Assembly (NCBI GenBank): GCA_036924085.1
Contig: JAVGWX010000003.1
Location: 113,877,764-113,941,763, forward strand
Length of the DNA stretch: 64,000 nucleotides
From: Ariolimax columbianus
Lineage: Eukaryota; Mollusca; Gastropoda; Stylommatophora; Arionidae
Reading direction: 5' to 3'
The notes below the pieces were generated by a model. It saw only the letters and a list, made by a program, of their open reading frames with translations, did no database searches and was not told the origin of the DNA. The translations under genes were made by a program, and so were the position numbers. Position 1 is the stretch's first letter. The number at the start of each line of letters is the position of its first letter. Shown one piece after another: positions 1-10,149 of this stretch.

Positions 1-110
1 GGGCACACAAATACTACACAGCTGACGTTACGACTGTACGGTTTTCCTCAGTGATCTGACAAAGATAATAAATAGTTTAACTAACCTAAGACAATTTTTA
101 AAAAAAACAC

Positions 111-374
111 AAGGCTTTGATAATCTAAACAGGTAATTCTATCTAATGTTTCACGTTTTTATCATGAAGCTATTTTAATTTTCTAATAAAAAAAATACAA
201 GGCTTTGATAATCTAAACAGGTAATTCTATCTAATGTTACACGTTTTTATCGTGAAGCTATTTTAATTTTTAAATAAAAAAAATACAAGGCTTTGATAAT
301 CTAAACAGGTAATTCTATCTAATGTTACACGTTTTTATCATAAAGCTATTTTAATTTTTAAATAAAAAAAATAC
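111..374. repeat. 88-bp tandem repeat, 3 copies
   Basis: The motif AAGGCTTTGATAATCTAAAC recurs at 111, 199 and 287, an exact 88-bp period. Each unit is AT-rich and ends in an A-run. Copies differ at only a few bases, so the array looks young. No coding content seen. Confidence 0.9.
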
Positions 375-420
375 AGACATTGTACAATGACGTTTCTACT
401 TCGAGTTTCACATAATTCAT

Positions 421-703
421 AACACGAAGTAGGGGACGGCGTGGCCTAGTGGTTAAGTGGCACGGCTCACAACCAGAAGGTGCTGGATTCGATCCCCATC
501 ACAGCACCGGCCGTTACCCCGGGGAAGCAAACCCTTAGAAAATGCAGGAGGAAGCAGACCCTTACATAAAATGCATGCTGAAGTCGGATGCACTGGGCCG
601 ACAGGTGCAAAATAAAAACCACAGTGTAACGCACACACGCCTTGGGGAATAGATAAATAAGGCGAATGCAAAAAAAAACAAAAAACAACAACAACACGAA
701 GTA
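421..703 (+). mobile_element. SINE1 (tRNA-derived), complete, with 11-bp TSD
   Basis: A tRNA-like head begins at 432 (GGGGACGGCGTGGCC); it holds an A-box-like TGGCCTAGTGG and a B-box-like GGATTCGATCC. A body follows with the core TGCTGAAGTCGGATGCAC, then a tail GGCGAATGC plus A/CAA-rich sequence to 692. The flanks 421-431 and 693-703 are the same 11 bp (AACACGAAGTA), a target-site duplication, so this copy was inserted by target-primed reverse transcription. Not a functional tRNA gene: the cloverleaf is degenerate and it continues into the SINE body. Confidence 0.93.
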
Positions 704-1119
704 AGCTTTACCTGATGGCTAGCTTAGAACCACAAAGAAAAGAAGGTACGGCGAGACAGTGGGCAGATAGCAGCACAGGTTGTTGAGATCCTTACACTGT
801 GTCGTTAGTAGACATCATGTGTGATGTGTTGTCCTGTTGAGGTTCTACTCTTCAACTCAGAGATATTGTGAGCCAGTGAACTCGTGTAGCAACTGATTTC
901 TAACACCCAACAGTCTTTAATTTTACCTGTCGCACAGCACTGTAACACTAGACAACAGGGCTTCTGGGCAATAGAGGACCAAGAAAAAGATGGATTGCCG
1001 CTGTTAAACAAAACGCAATAGGGGCAGAGGTTGAAAATAGCAACATTCACAGATAAAGATAATGAAAGAAGAATACACTTTCTCACAGAGACACAACGAT
1101 ATGCGTGGACAGATTTTTA
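704..1119. other. No recognisable feature
   Basis: Non-repetitive sequence. A 93-codon open frame on the minus strand (805-1086) has no recognisable domain, signal or neighbour support and is probably chance. Confidence 0.5.
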
Positions 1120-1338
1120 TGGTTTTTTTTTGCGTTCGCATCATTCGCTCCAAGGCGGTGTGCGTTGCACTATGTGTCTATTTTGCGCCTGTCGGCCTAG
1201 TGCATTCGACTTATTCGGCAATTCATTTTATGTAAGAGTTTAGTTTCCCCGGGGTAACGCCCGGTGCTGGGATTGAGGAGCAAACCCAGCACTTTTGGGT
1301 TGTGAGCCGTGTCACTTAACCACTAGCCACACCGTCCA
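1120..1338 (-). mobile_element. SINE1, old degenerate copy
   Basis: Read on the minus strand it has the degenerate head (GGACGGTGTGGCTAGTGG near 1338), a decayed B box, the body and the CCTTGGAGCGAATGATGCG-like tail end. It is clearly more diverged than the other SINE1 copies, and I see no TSD. Confidence 0.85.
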
Positions 1339-1549
1339 CGTGACATTTAGTGATGAGCCTAATGAGAAAAATGTTGAATGATTCGGTAAATCTGTCTTAT
1401 TTCAAATGTGTGTCGACCACGATCAAACAAAAAGACGTTCCAGGGTTTGTGATGCTCAACGCATCAACGCATGTGTGATATTGAAACCCGATAGTACAAA
1501 CAAGAATACTCGTAAAATTCGACCGAGGAAGGCTGATAATGTCGTGTTG

Positions 1550-1660
1550 TTGCTGCAGTCACTCGAACTTGACTTAGGTACTCTTGACGGCGCTCGTTGG
1601 TGGCAGGTTACAGTACCACTCCTTACAGCAGGGGACGCACTGGAGAAGGTGGACCAGGAT
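1550..1660 (+). repeat. Dispersed 'GGTTACAGT' repeat (family D)
   Basis: It contains GACTTAGGTACTCTTGACG, then GGTTACAGTACCACTCCTTA, then TTGAGAAGGTGGACCAGG-like sequence (TGGAGAAGGTGGACCAGG). Related stretches lie at 3.93, 9.4, 30.88, 31.13, 36.5, 43.9(-) and 62.0 kb. Nature unknown. The 21-bp array starts immediately at its 3' end. Confidence 0.6.
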
Positions 1661-3085
1661 GGTCTTTGTAAGGTACAGAGTGGTCTTTATAAGGTTCAGA
1701 GTGGTCTTTATAAGGTTCAGAGTGGTCTTTATAAGGTTCAAAGTGGTCTTTATAAGGTTCAGAGTGGTCTTTTTAAGGTTCAGAGTGGTCTTTATACGGT
1801 ACAGAGTGGTCTTTATAAGGTTTAGTGTGGTCTTTGTAAAGTTTAGAGTGGTCTTTATAAGGTACAGAATGGTCTTTCTAAGGTTTAGAATTGTCTTTAT
1901 AAGGTTCAGAGTTGTCTTTGTAAGGTTTAGAGTGGGCTTTATAATGTACAGAATGGTATTTGTAAGGTTTGGAATGGTCTTTATCAAGTTCAGAGTGGTC
2001 TTTATAAGGTTCAGAGTGGTCTTTATAATGTACAGGATGGTCTTTGTAAGGTACAGAGTGGTCTTTATAAGGTTTAGAGTGGTCTTTATACGGTACAGAG
2101 TGGTCTTCATAAGGTTTAGAGTGGTCTTTAAAAGGTTTAGAGTGGTCTTTATAAGGTTCAGAGTGGTCTTTTTAAGGTTGAGAGTGGTCTTTATAAAGTT
2201 CAGAGTGGTCTTTATAAGGTTCATAGTGGTCTTTATACGGTACAGAGTGGTCTTTATAAGGTTCAGAGTGGTCTTTATAAAGTTTAGAGTGGTCTTTATA
2301 CGGTACAGAGTGGTCTTTATAAGGTTCAGAGTGGTCTTTATAAAGTTTAGAGTGGTCTTTATAAGGTTCAGAGTGGTCTTTGTAAGGTTTAGAGTGGTCT
2401 TTATAATGTACAGAATGGTCTTTGTACGGTTTAGAATGGTTTTTATCAGGTTCAGAGTGGTCTTTATAAGGTTCAGAGTGGTCTTTATAATGTACAGGAT
2501 GGTCTTTGTAAGGTACAGAGTGGTCTTTATATGGTACAGAGTGGTCTTTATAAGGTACATAGTGGTCTTTATACGGTACAGATTGGTCTTTATAAGGTAC
2601 AGAGTGGTCTGTATACGGTACAGATTGGTCTTTATAAGGTACATAGTGGTCTTTATACGGTACAGAGTGGTTTTTATAAGGTTCAGAGTGGTCTTTGTAA
2701 AGTTCAGAGTGGTCTTTATAAGGTACAGAGTGGTCTTTGTAAAGTTCAGAGTGGTCTTTGTAAAGTTCAGAGTGGTCTTTGTAAAGTTCAGAGTGGTCTT
2801 TATACGGTACAGAGTGGTTTTTATAAGGTTCAGAGTGGTCTTTGTAAAGTTCAGAGTGGTCTTTGTAAAGTTCAGAGTGGTCTTTATAAGGTTCAGAGTG
2901 GTCTTTGTAAAGTTCAGAGTGGTCTTTGTAAAGTTCAGAGTGGTCTTTATAAGGTACAGAGTGGTCGTTATAAGGTACAGAGTGGTTTTTATAAGGTACA
3001 TAATGGTCTTTATGAGGTACAGAATGGTCTTTATATTGAAACACAATTGTCTTTATACGGAAACAGAATGATCTTTATACCTCAG
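1661..3085. repeat. 21-bp minisatellite, 65+ units
   Basis: The unit is GTGGTCTTTATAAGGTTCAG plus one base. GGTCTT starts fall in exact 21-bp register from 1661 to 3026 (65 units with no net indel), then the array decays to about 3085. Because 21 is divisible by 3, several frames on both strands stay open for 230-495 codons, giving 7-residue repeats such as QSGLYKV, RVVFIRF and (minus) YKDHSEP. These frames overlap each other and have no recognisable domain or codon bias, so I regard them as a by-product of the array. Confidence 0.95.
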
Positions 3086-3204
3086 AGCACAAGAGTAGTA
3101 AGTTTATTCTTTTTTCACATATTTTTGTTCTGGACGAAGACTTTTATTAATGACATGGATACCCTGATATTAACAAAACAACTTTGTCTGAAAACGACAC
3201 CAAT

Positions 3205-3590
3205 CAATCAACACTTTTTGGGATCAAGATGCTGAGCAGCGCATGAGCTGCAGCGGTCAGCGACCCATAGCAGACTGCTAGCGTCAGGGCCAGCGAACCA
3301 TAGCTGCCAAGACCCTTCTACGCCTCCACATGGTGATCCTAGATAACAGTCTGCAGCAGAGCAGACTGACTAAGAAGAAGCAATCGAAGAGGGAATGCTA
3401 ACCCGGTACTAAAAAATAATGCTTGCTGAAGTAGGATGTGTTGGACCGAAAGGTGCAAATATCGCAGTCAAGCTGTAAACTACCACACACCGCATTCAGT
3501 TCTCTGCACTACATTCTGCTACTTAAGCCCGTGTCAGGGTTTGGCAGTAGGAGATTGAGAACGAACGAAGGCAAGCCAATCAACACTTTT
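3205..3590 (+). mobile_element. SINE2, full-length, with 14-bp TSD
   Basis: The element runs about 3219-3576. It has the head GGGATCAAGATGCTGAGCAG, a middle CTGACTAAGAAGAAG, the core TGCTGAAGTAGGATGTGTTG with AAAGGTGCAAATATCGCAG, and the 3' end GGAGATTGAGAACGAACGAA. The flanks 3205-3218 and 3577-3590 are both CAATCAACACTTTT, a 14-bp TSD. The head has no convincing tRNA A/B boxes. Confidence 0.92.
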
Positions 3591-3699
3591 GAGTTGCCGG
3601 TAGAACATCAGCCTTCAAGAAATACAAGCCAAGTGTTTCTGTCCTGAGCCAGCTCTGTCCTAGTCTGTCGTGTTAACTATATGTAGGTCTAGAGTTTTC

Positions 3700-3862
3700 T
3701 TCGTTGTGTGCATCTTGGGGTGCGTGTTGTGTGTATGAGTGCGTGTTGTGTGCGTGGTGTGTATGTGTGCGTGTTGTATGTAGGTATCCGTGTTGTATGT
3801 ATGTACGCGTGGTGTGTATGTGTGTGTGATGTGCGTGTGCGTGATTCGGGTGTCCATGTGTC
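3700..3862. repeat. TG-rich simple/tandem repeat
   Basis: Imperfect GTGTGTATG / GCGTGTTG units. Open frames on both strands across it are low-complexity artefacts. Confidence 0.85.
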
Positions 3863-3924
3863 TGCATCCTTTAAGTCCTGTGTCTCTTGTGGGAAGGCGC
3901 TTTTCTCGCTTGAATATAGCTCGA

Positions 3925-4060
3925 TGCTACTTGAATTAACTATTGACGTTACTTTCGTAGCGGATTACAGTGGCTCTTCTTACAAGCCGAGGCATACCTT
4001 AGAAGGTTACCAGGGGTCATTCGAGTTGTAGTGTAATGCGAGAATCCGCATTAAGCCAAC
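3925..4060 (+). repeat. Dispersed repeat, family D
   Basis: It contains GGATTACAGTGGCTCTTCTT, then ACCTTAGAAGGTTACCAGGG and TAGTGTAATGCGAGAATCCG. The last part matches the 36.6 kb copy (TAGTGCAATGCAAGACTCC), so the repeat unit is at least ~120 bp. Confidence 0.6.
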
Positions 4061-5040
4061 CAATATGGGGCTAACAATGTCGATCCCCACCTCGTTGGGC
4101 AGGCTGCTGTGACACATCATGATTGCAGAAGAACACGTGGTTTGGGGGGGGGGGGGGGTCCTCAATCACTGTTATCCCTGACCTTGATTACTCTTCGCTC
4201 TCTTCGTTACCTGGAGGTCAGAGGTTCAATTCTAAGCTGACAATTACTTCATTTTTTAAATGATGTGGGTCGCATATGCTTTATGTGTGCAGAAAATCAG
4301 TTATATTTGTGATCGTTAGCACTATTACCATGCTTTGTCACATATCAACTAGCCTAACCTCCCCTGTGCATGACCGGATGGCCAGGCAACTGTGCCGATA
4401 TCAGTATGAATAAAGATGGTTAATATCGGGACCGGTCTTCCGGATATTGGATAGAAATCAGCGGCATATCTCGGCTGCCAAGTAAACAGATCTCCCGCCA
4501 GATCACAATCTTCCATTTGGCAGTGGCTTTGTGTCTCAAGTTCGATAAAAGCAGGGGACTTAATAACGTGCAAACAAACGATAATACCAGGGGTTATCTG
4601 TAAAAAGTAGCAAATAATGGGCATTGTAGGATAAACAAGAGATATTTGTGTTTTTTACTGAAGAGACAGGATAGCTTTTATTACATCGTTGCTAAACATT
4701 ATATACACAGTCATCATCATCATCATGTAGCATTGCATTGGTAGAACATCGGTCTTCTCTTAAAATAGACGATCTGTAACTTTCCATTTTCAACCAGCTC
4801 TCCCACCACCTTCAGAACCACTTTACGTCCTGCGTCCATCTACGACTGGGTCTGCCTCTGCGGCGCTTGCCAGGTACCATTCCACCCAGTGCCGTCTTAT
4901 TCTAGCTAAACCAGTTGCGTTTGATGTGGCCAATATATTTTAGTTTCGTAAACATAATTCTGCTTGCTGCTATCCAATTTGTGTTCTGCATTCAGTTCCT
5001 TCAGCGTTTCTGTGTTTCTCTTTCTCGCTATCAATGGCTT
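4061..5040. other. Apparently unique sequence; 15-G run
   Basis: No coding or RNA feature recognised. A homopolymer of 15 G sits at 4144-4158 and CATCATCATC near 4712. The minus-strand open frame 4349-4624 (91 codons) has no identifiable domain. Confidence 0.5.
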
Positions 5041-5042
5041 TT

Positions 5043-5637
5043 GAGCACTTTTCTGAAGTATTTTGAGCCTTTTCTGAAGTATTTTGACCATTTTTCTGTA
5101 GTATTTTGAACACTTTTCGGTAGTGAGCACTTTTCTGTAGTATTTTGAGCACTTTTCTGTAGTATTTTGAACACTTTTCTGTAGTGAGCACTTTTCTGTA
5201 GTATTTTGAGCACTGTAGTATTTTGATAACTTTTCGGGATCAAGATGCTGAGCAGCGCATGAGCTGCGAACCATAGCTGCCAAGACCCTTCTACACCTCC
5301 ACGCGGTGATCCTGGATAACAGGCTACATCAGGGCAGACTGGCTAAGGAGAAGGGATCGAAGAGGGAATGCTAACCCGGTACTAAAAAATGCTTGATGAA
5401 GTCGGATGTGTTGGACCGAAAGGTGCAAATATCGCAGTCAGCTGTAAACTACGACACAACGCATTCCGTTCTCTGGACTACATTCTGCTACTTAAGCCCT
5501 TTCAGGGTTTGGTAGCGGGAGATCAAGAACAAACGAAGAAGAAAAGATCACTTTTCTGTAGTGTTTTCTACACTTTTCTGTTGTGTTTTCTGCACTTTTC
5601 TGTAGTGTTTTGTACATTTTTCTGTAGTATTACACTT
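5043..5637. repeat. ~22-bp minisatellite split by a SINE2
   Basis: Units of the type CACTTTTCTGTAGTATTTTG fill 5043-5235 and resume at 5546-5637 as CACTTTTCTGTAGTGTTTTC. The interruption is a SINE2 copy, so the array existed before that insertion, or parallel copies grew from the duplicated flank. Confidence 0.88.
5236..5545 (+). mobile_element. SINE2 with internal deletion, inside minisatellite
   Basis: It starts GGGATCAAGATGCTGAGCAG. It lacks the stretch between the head and GAACCATAGCTGCC, then runs through the core TGATGAAGTCGGATGTGTTG to the tail ACAAACGAAGAAGAA. Both flanks read like array units (GATAACTTTTC and GATCACTTTTC), so the TSD is masked by the satellite. Confidence 0.88.
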
Positions 5638-5686
5638 GAAAGATGGAATCTTCTTCCTTAGTGTTTGTATGACAGGATCATATGTG

Positions 5687-5772
5687 TTCAAATGAAACTG
5701 AACCAAACTGCAATAAGTGAACATACGTCGATGCGCATGATGACGTCCCTTCTGGTGTAAACAGCACATTTT
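5687..5772 (+). mobile_element. Fragment: one arm of the MITE found at 22.2 kb
   Basis: TTCAAATGAAACTGAACCAA followed by GATGACGTCCCTTCTGGTG and TAAACAGCACAT matches one ~85-bp arm of the inverted-repeat element at 22226-22545. The partner arm is absent. Confidence 0.7.
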
Positions 5773-5879
5773 CTATTTCTTCTGCTTATTTTTATTCTTG
5801 TTTTTCTTTTTCTGTTTCTTCTTTCTTTTGTTCTTTTTCTTCTTCTTCAGCATTCGTCATGAAAAGGAAGTAGTTTAAA

Positions 5880-6112
5880 GCGAGGGTGGGATATCTGCAC
5901 CTTTCCGCACGACACATCCGATTAAAGCTGACTTTTTGTTGTGTACTGCGTTTGTCTTCCTACTGTGATCCCCACTCTTTTAGTCACACTACACTAGTGC
6001 ATCCTGTTTACAGGGTCGTCGCTTGAAGCTAGAATAGGGTATTGGTCAGCTCTGGTTCGCTAACCCTGATGCAGTCAGCCAGTTATGAGCCGCTGGCTGC
6101 TGTCAGCTTAAT
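5880..6112 (-). mobile_element. Diverged SINE2-related copy
   Basis: The minus strand reads AAGCTGACAGCAGCCAGCGG, GCATCAGGGTTAGCGAACC, CCTGTAAACAGGATG, then the core AATCGGATGTGTCGTGCGG and AAAGGTGCAGATATC. The order matches SINE2 but the head is closer to the 14.28 kb copy, suggesting an older subfamily. It abuts a younger same-strand SINE2. Confidence 0.7.
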
Positions 6113-6160
6113 CCCTACTGTGTCCTCGGCTACTACGGGTGTCAATTTCTAATCCAAGTC

Positions 6161-6542
6161 AAATACAAATGTTGGCTTGGCTTCATTCGTTCTCAATCCC
6201 CCGCTACCAAACCCTGAAAGGGCTTAAGTAGCAGAATGTAGTCCCGATAACGGAATACGTTGTGTCGTAGTTTACAGGTTGACTGCGATATTTGCACCAT
6301 TCGGTCCAACACATCCGACTTCAGTAAGCATTTTTTGAGTACCGGGTTAGCATTCCCTCTTCGATCCCTTCTCCTTAGCCAGTCTGCCCTGCTGCCGCTT
6401 GTTATCCAGGATCACCGAGTGGAGATGTAGAAAGGTTTTAGCAGCTCTGGTTCGCTGGCCCTGACGCTAGCAGTCAGCTATGGGTCGCTGACCACAGCAG
6501 CTCATGCGCTGCTCAGCATCTTGATCCCAAATACAAATGTTG
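6161..6542 (-). mobile_element. SINE2, full-length, with 14-bp TSD
   Basis: The element is 6175-6528 on the minus strand, from GGGATCAAGATGCTGAGCAG to GGGATTGAGAACGAATGAAG. The flanks 6161-6174 and 6529-6542 are both AAATACAAATGTTG, a perfect 14-bp TSD. Confidence 0.95.
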
Positions 6543-6829
6543 AACACGTGTGAAGTGCAGCGGGTAGTAAAGCCCACAATTTCACATAAGAGCTTCAAGC
6601 CCATATGGTAAAGAAATCTTAACCTAGAGGAAAAACAATTCATTTTTAGGGCTCACAGAATGAGCTTTCTAACAAACAATCCGCCACGAAATAAGAGAAA
6701 GTGTCCATGCTTCTTATAGAGGCTAAATATGGTCATAGTCAGAGATAAAAGTTCTAATTGTGGCTATATACAGTCTTAACCAACAGAGACTAAAGTTCTT
6801 TTGGTGGGTACATTTGGTCTAAGCTGAAA

Positions 6830-7255
6830 TAAACGTCCTTATGGCTAGTACATATGATCTTAACCAGAGCCTAAAGTCCTTATGGCGAGTACATATGATC
6901 TTACCCAGAGCCTAAAGTCCTTATGGCAAATGCATATGATCTTAACCAGAGCCTAAAGTCCTTATAGCGAATACAAATGATCTTAACCAGAGACGAAAGT
7001 CCTTATGGTGGGTACATATGATCTTAACCAGAGACGAATTCCTTATGGCGAGTACATATGATCTTAACCAGAGACGAAAGTCCTTATAGCGAGTACATAT
7101 GATCTTAACCAACATATGATCTTAACCAGAGACGAAAGTCCTTATAGCGAGTACATATGATCTTAACCAACATATGATCTTAACTAGAGACGAAAGTCCT
7201 TATAGCGAGTACATATCATCTTAACCAACATATGATCTTAACCAGAAACAAGGGT
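6830..7255. repeat. 41-bp minisatellite, ~10 units
   Basis: CATATGATCTTAACCAGAG recurs at 6851, 6892, 6933, 6974, 7015, 7055 and 7096 (41-bp steps, one 40). The 3' part contains a secondary structure in which AACATATGATCTTAACC is inserted between units. Non-coding. Confidence 0.93.
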
Positions 7256-7934
7256 TCTTTTAGTTGTTACACGTGGTCTTAGCTACGGATAAAAGAGCAG
7301 GGTGGGTAGACTGAGGTAAATGAAACTCAGAACAGAGGGCCAAATGAACCAATAAAACACAATACAAGAAAAGGCAAATACTTGGTAACAAAACGAACAA
7401 GTTGTCAATAACCACGATCATGAGCAGGACGAAATAGACAATTAAAAAAAAAATATGTTGTGAGCATTGACGGTAAGTGACACTTAGAAGAAAAGACCAT
7501 CAGCAAAAATAATGTGAGAACACTTTCATCTACGTCAACAGTTTACCGAACAAGATGTGGACGTCATTCAACAATGGCGTACACTGAGAGTCAATTAAGG
7601 AAACGCTAAACCGGATTACTGGTAATAGTGCAGTGAGGTTAAAAGCGAAGGATAAATAGCCACTCGACGCGCTCTTTAGATAAGTAAAATACACAACAAA
7701 AAGTCTTGAACCAGAAGATTAACACTGCTAGCAGAATGACAGGGCTGCTGTCTTTGTTGGTGTGCTGGGGAGAATTTTAACGCGGGCTGGTTTATCAGAG
7801 CCGTGGCTTCAACACACTAACAGTGCTTCTTACTGATAAGATGTCTGAGCTGACATAACGGATTGGAGTGTAAGTGCGCGTGTGTGTGTGTCTGTGTGTG
7901 TGTGTTTGTGTAAATGTATGTGTCTTGGTGCTTA
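7256..7934. other. No recognisable gene
   Basis: Unique-looking sequence with a short A-run at 7444. No motif or open frame with support was seen. A small TG-rich stretch (7870-7915) leads into the next array. Confidence 0.5.
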
Positions 7935-8345
7935 GTACCAAATGTAGAGGTGACATTTGTGTGTGCTGTTCCTAAGTATCGAATGTATAGGTGACATTTG
8001 TGTGTGGTGGTCCTTAGTATCGAATGTATAGGTGACATTTGTGTGTGGTGGTCCTTAGTATCGAATGTATAGGTGACATTTGTGTGTGCTGGTCCTTAGT
8101 ATCGAATGTAGAGGTGACCTTTGTGTGTGGTGGTCCTTAGTATCGAATGTATATGTGACCTTTGTGTGTGGTGGTCCTTAGTACCGAATGTAGAGGTGAC
8201 CTTTGTGTGTGATGGTTCTTAGTACCGAATGTAGGTGACCTTTATGTGTGGTGGTCCTTAGTATCGAATGTAGAGGTGGCCTTTGTGTGTACTGGTCCTT
8301 AGTACCGAATGTAGAGGTGACCTTTGTGTGCGGTGGTCCTTAGTA
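7935..8345. repeat. 41-bp minisatellite, ~10 units
   Basis: CGAATGTA recurs at 7980, 8021, 8062, 8103, 8144, 8185 and 8226 (exact 41-bp steps), then 8265. Unit: GGTCCTTAGTATCGAATGTA, GGTGACCTTTGTGTGTGG. Non-coding. Confidence 0.93.
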
Positions 8346-8555
8346 CCTACCAATGTAGATAACCTATTGTGTGACGGCCCTACCTAACAAAGGAAGATAA
8401 CCTATTGTGTGACGGCCCTACCTACCAACGAAGATAACCTATTGTGTGACGGACCCACCTACCAATGTAGATAACCTATTGTGTGACGGCCGTGTCTACC
8501 AACGAAGATAACCTATTGTGTGACGGACCTACCTACCAATGTAGATAACCTATTG
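8346..8555. repeat. ~37-bp minisatellite, ~5 units
   Basis: Units GATAACCTATTGTGTGACGG plus CCTACCTACCAACGAA follow directly on the 41-bp array, which ends in a related CCTTAGTACC stretch. Confidence 0.88.
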
Positions 8556-8869
8556 TGTCGTGTGTGAGAGATGTAGGAGACACAGACTGCCAAAGAGTAG
8601 AAACACTGTCAATCAATCAAGTCCAAAGTATGACTGAGAAGCTACATATTAAGTAAGACTGGCCCGTCTGGCCAAGCTGCGCTGTGCTCCTCTGTAAAGA
8701 GCACGTTTCGGGTTGGAGAGAAGAGAATACGATAAGGCAGCATTTCTATGAGAGATATATCTAACAAACTGTTAACTTGCAGGAAGGCCGTGGACAGTCA
8801 GAAGCTAGGTAAGCATCCCCAAACAGATGTATGCGGATGTACTGAGCACTCTGGTACGGAACACAGTAG
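8556..8869. other. No recognisable gene; weak SINE-core-like stretch
   Basis: Near 8785-8840 GGACAGTCAGAAGCTAGGTA and ATGCGGATGTACTGAGC loosely resemble the LINE B 5' region at 62640-62710. The match is too weak to call. Confidence 0.3.
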
Positions 8870-9125
8870 AACACAACCCGCGTCATAAAGAGTCACAGAT
8901 CTGACTGTTGGAGTCACTTATGTGTATGTCTGATGGTGAACAAAACAACCCGTGCCATAAAGAGTCACATATCTGACTGTTGGAGTCACTAACGTGTATG
9001 TCTGATGGTGAACAACACAACCCGCGTCATAAAGAGTCACAGATCTGACTGTTGGAGTCACTAATGTGGATGTCTGATGGTGAACAACACAACCCGCGTC
9101 ATAAAGAGTCACATATCTGACTTTG
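8870..9125. repeat. 72-bp tandem repeat, ~3.5 units
   Basis: CATAAAGAGTCACA occurs at 8884, 8956, 9028 and 9100, an exact 72-bp period (24 codons, hence an open minus-strand frame with a repeating peptide). No evidence of coding. Confidence 0.93.
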
Positions 9126-9369
9126 TTGGAGGAGTCCCTAATGACGAAGAAAAGGATGTTGTCTGATTGTACAAAGTATCTATTTGGACCACGTCTTCTG
9201 TTGACAACTGGAGAAAGTTATGGGTAGTTGCACAGCAGACCTTACTAATTGGGAGATGATGTGTTAGAGATATGATTGTAGTAAGCCACTGTTTGTTTAT
9301 GGGCTGGGGTGGCCAGTTTCCGTCCACGATGTCCTGTGCTGTCATGAATGTTGTTGTTTGCAATTGCCC

Positions 9370-9600
9370 ACAATGAGTAAGTATACTCTTATGTGCGCCA
9401 TGAAAATGACGTTAAGTGACGGTTTGCAGTAGCTTTCTTCACATCCCGAGCGTGCTGATAAAGGTGGACCTGGGTCCTCTAGTCGATTCTGTTATGCTTG
9501 GCTTTATCTGCGTGTCGCTCACTACTACGGGGATCACGTCGATCACTCACCTTGTTAGTGAGGCTTCCTTGAAAACAGTCCGTTTACAGGGAGGGCTACG
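9370..9600 (+). repeat. Dispersed repeat, family D (long form)
   Basis: CTCTTATGTGC, TTCACATCCCGAGCGTGCTG, GGTGGACCTGGGTCCTC and ATGCTTGGCTTTATCTGCGT match 31.09-31.2 kb (+) and 43.8-44.0 kb (-). The 9.4 and 43.9 kb copies share a translated stretch MLGFICVSLTTT, but nucleotides match equally well and the frames are not extended, so I call it a non-coding repeat. Confidence 0.7.
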
Positions 9601-9789
9601 AAGAAGCCGAGGTGAGGGTTTTGGCAAGTATATTTTGCCTGGCCTTGACTATCATGTCGTGAAAAGCGAGTACTCTACCAGTAGCATACAATGATGCAAA
9701 GGTAGAAGAAGCTCAATAAAAGACAAAACTGACGATGATAAAGTGTTAGAAACGTAATTGTGTTGTTTCTCATTTGTTTCTGACGTGGG

Positions 9790-10020
9790 ACGTTCAGTTA
9801 CATTCTTCGCTGCCTGCCATTCCTTATCAACAAGTCATGTACTGATTTTCTGCTGCTAGACTGGAGCGTTCAATTACATTCTTTGCCGCCTGCCGTTCCT
9901 TATCAACAAGTCATGTACTGATTTTCTGCTGCTAGACTGGAGCGTTCATTTACATTCTTCGCCCCCTGCCGTTCCTTATCAACAAGTCATGTACTGATTT
10001 TCTGTTGCTAGACTGAAGCG
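9790..10020. repeat. 76-bp tandem repeat, 3 units
   Basis: TTCCTTATCAACAAGTCATG recurs at 76-bp spacing (about 9820, 9896 and 9972). Units differ at few positions. Confidence 0.9.
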
Positions 10021-10149
10021 TCGAGTTTGGAAATCGAATATTATCCCTTTGCCGCGAGACACTGGTACTATTACCGAAACGTTGCATAATAATGTATCAA
10101 GCTCTTACGGGTGGTAAACTCTCGCTTCTGAGAAGTGAACTGGGTAGGG

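Noticed and set aside
432..510. Functional tRNA gene
   Set aside because: A/B boxes are present but the cloverleaf is imperfect and the sequence continues into a repeated SINE body with TSDs. The same reasoning applies to the tRNA-like heads at 22.1, 27.3, 32.05 and 61.5 kb.
1584..3071. 490- to 495-codon open frames on both strands (7-residue repeats) as a repetitive protein gene
   Set aside because: They are forced by a 21-bp period without stop words; several overlapping frames are open at once, and there is no non-repeat domain.
8785..8845. Another LINE 5'/SINE-core copy
   Set aside because: Only scattered short words match 62640-62710; too weak without an alignment.
9416..9694. MLGFICVSLTTT-containing frame as a membrane protein, conserved at 43.9 kb
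   Set aside because: Nucleotide similarity extends outside the frame and the third copy (31.1 kb) does not preserve it; more likely a non-coding dispersed repeat.
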